Positions 44,384 to 48,725 of a DNA stretch of 48,725 nucleotides are shown in pieces. The notes under the pieces were generated by a model. The model was not told where the DNA came from. It searched no databases and saw only the letters and a list, made by a program, of their open reading frames with translations. The position numbers were made by a program, and so were the translations under genes. How positions within the stretch are numbered: position 1 is the stretch's first letter; the number at the start of each line of letters is the position of its first letter. Location: assembly GCA_021784815.1 (NCBI GenBank), contig JAJYHK010000019.1:1-48725 (forward strand), read 5' to 3'. Source of the DNA: a bacterium (GTDB lineage Bacteria > Patescibacteriota > Minisyncoccia > Phycocordibacterales > Phycocordibacteraceae).

Positions 44384-45037
44384 ATGCGATTTCACCTTAT
44401 TACGCTCTTTACGGAAGCGTGCGAGCCGTACCTAAGCGCGTCGATTATCGGCCGCGCGCGAAGCGAAAAGAAAGTCTCTGTAGACTATCAAAACCCGCGC
44501 GACTTCGTCGCGAACAAGTGGGGCAAGGTGGACGAGCGGCCCTACGGCGGCGGGCCAGGGATGGTACTCCAGGCGCTGCCGATCGTGAAGGCCACCGAAA
44601 AGGCGCTCGGCGCTCGCAAGGGAAAGAAGGCAGTCGTGTGGTTTTCTCCCGGCGCTAAGCCATTTACGAACAAAGAAGCCGATGTGCTTCTAAAATACGA
44701 CGAGATCGCGCTCGTGTGTGGTCGCTACGAAGGGATTGATGAGCGCGCGAAAAGCATGCTGCGCACGCTCGGTGCCCTGAAGGTGTACTCTGTGGGCGAG
44801 GCAGTGTACACCGGCGCGGAGCTGCCAGCGATGGCGATCATCGACGCGGTTACTCGTCGTATTCCGAGCGTCCTCGGGAAAGAAGCTTCCGTCGAGGAAC
44901 GGCGCATTGCTTCGCGCGCGGTGTATACGCGCCCCGAGGTACTCGAGTACAAAGGCAAGAGGTATCGCGCGCCGAAGGTGCTCCTCACGGGCCATCACGC
45001 CAATATCGATACCTGGCGGGAGAAAAAGGAAAAGTAA
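44384..45037 (+). CDS. trmD: tRNA (guanine-N1)-methyltransferase (start 44369 or 44384)
   Basis: MRFHLITLFTEACEPYLSASIIGRA, DERPYGGGPGMVLQ, VCGRYEGIDERA, YSVGEAVYTGAELPAMAIIDAVTRRIPSVLG. Confidence 0.95.
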   Translation: MRFHLITLFTEACEPYLSASIIGRARSEKKVSVDYQNPRDFVANKWGKVDERPYGGGPGMVLQALPIVKATEKALGARKGKKAVVWFSPGAKPFTNKEADVLLKYDEIALVCGRYEGIDERAKSMLRTLGALKVYSVGEAVYTGAELPAMAIIDAVTRRIPSVLGKEASVEERRIASRAVYTRPEVLEYKGKRYRAPKVLLTGHHANIDTWREKKEK

Positions 45038-45298
45038 GCGTGCCCATCCAGAGGCGGGTTTTCCTTAATCCTTTTGACCGCCGTACAGGACTACTATCCC
45101 CAGCATGAGGCCCCTTGCGCCTCGTTAAGCAGGCTGATACCATGGTCGTATAGATACGAGTGAGTTGAGGAGGGGCGGGCTACAAAACAAGGTACATAGG
45201 GCTTGAAAGGACATCGCAGAAACGAAAGCGGGGACGCTTGCGTTCGCGTGTATTTATATAGGGTATTTTTATTTTATCCGCTTCACCGGTTTCCTACC

Positions 45299-48725
<3,427 letters not shown>

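Overview
The window is a gene-dense, GC-rich bacterial chromosome segment. Gene content and the small, trimmed proteins suggest a Patescibacteria/CPR (Parcubacteria-like) lineage; that placement is inference. Core content: a glycolysis/non-oxidative pentose phosphate block (gap 3' end, rpiB, a divergent rpe, split transketolase, pfkB-family kinase, class I fba), translation genes (rplY, rpmE, prfA, rpsB, tsf, pheST, thrS, rpmF, rpsP, trmD, a Thr-tRNA), gyrB, dnaE, rnhB, nusB, rnc, an SMC-like ATPase, gdh, rnr, rpoB and the rpoC 5' end. Accessory content: a pseudopilin, a lytic-transglycosylase-like protein, several secreted proteins, a sortase, and a large Ig/CnaB-like surface protein. Most notable observations: (1) a T-box-type leader with antiterminator/terminator alternatives upstream of thrS; (2) an IPYTG sorting-signal-like motif and membrane segment placed internally in the surface protein near the sortase; (3) a NusB-Nudix fusion; (4) a ~734 aa SMC with no recognisable hinge; (5) -10-like boxes 6-10 nt before many start codons, implying leaderless mRNAs; (6) few TGA stops in core genes, with several TGA stops on odd ORFs that have Shine-Dalgarno-like leaders; (7) a perfect 24-bp inverted repeat between rpmE and prfA. 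All calls are from reading sequence and supplied translations; no searches were run.
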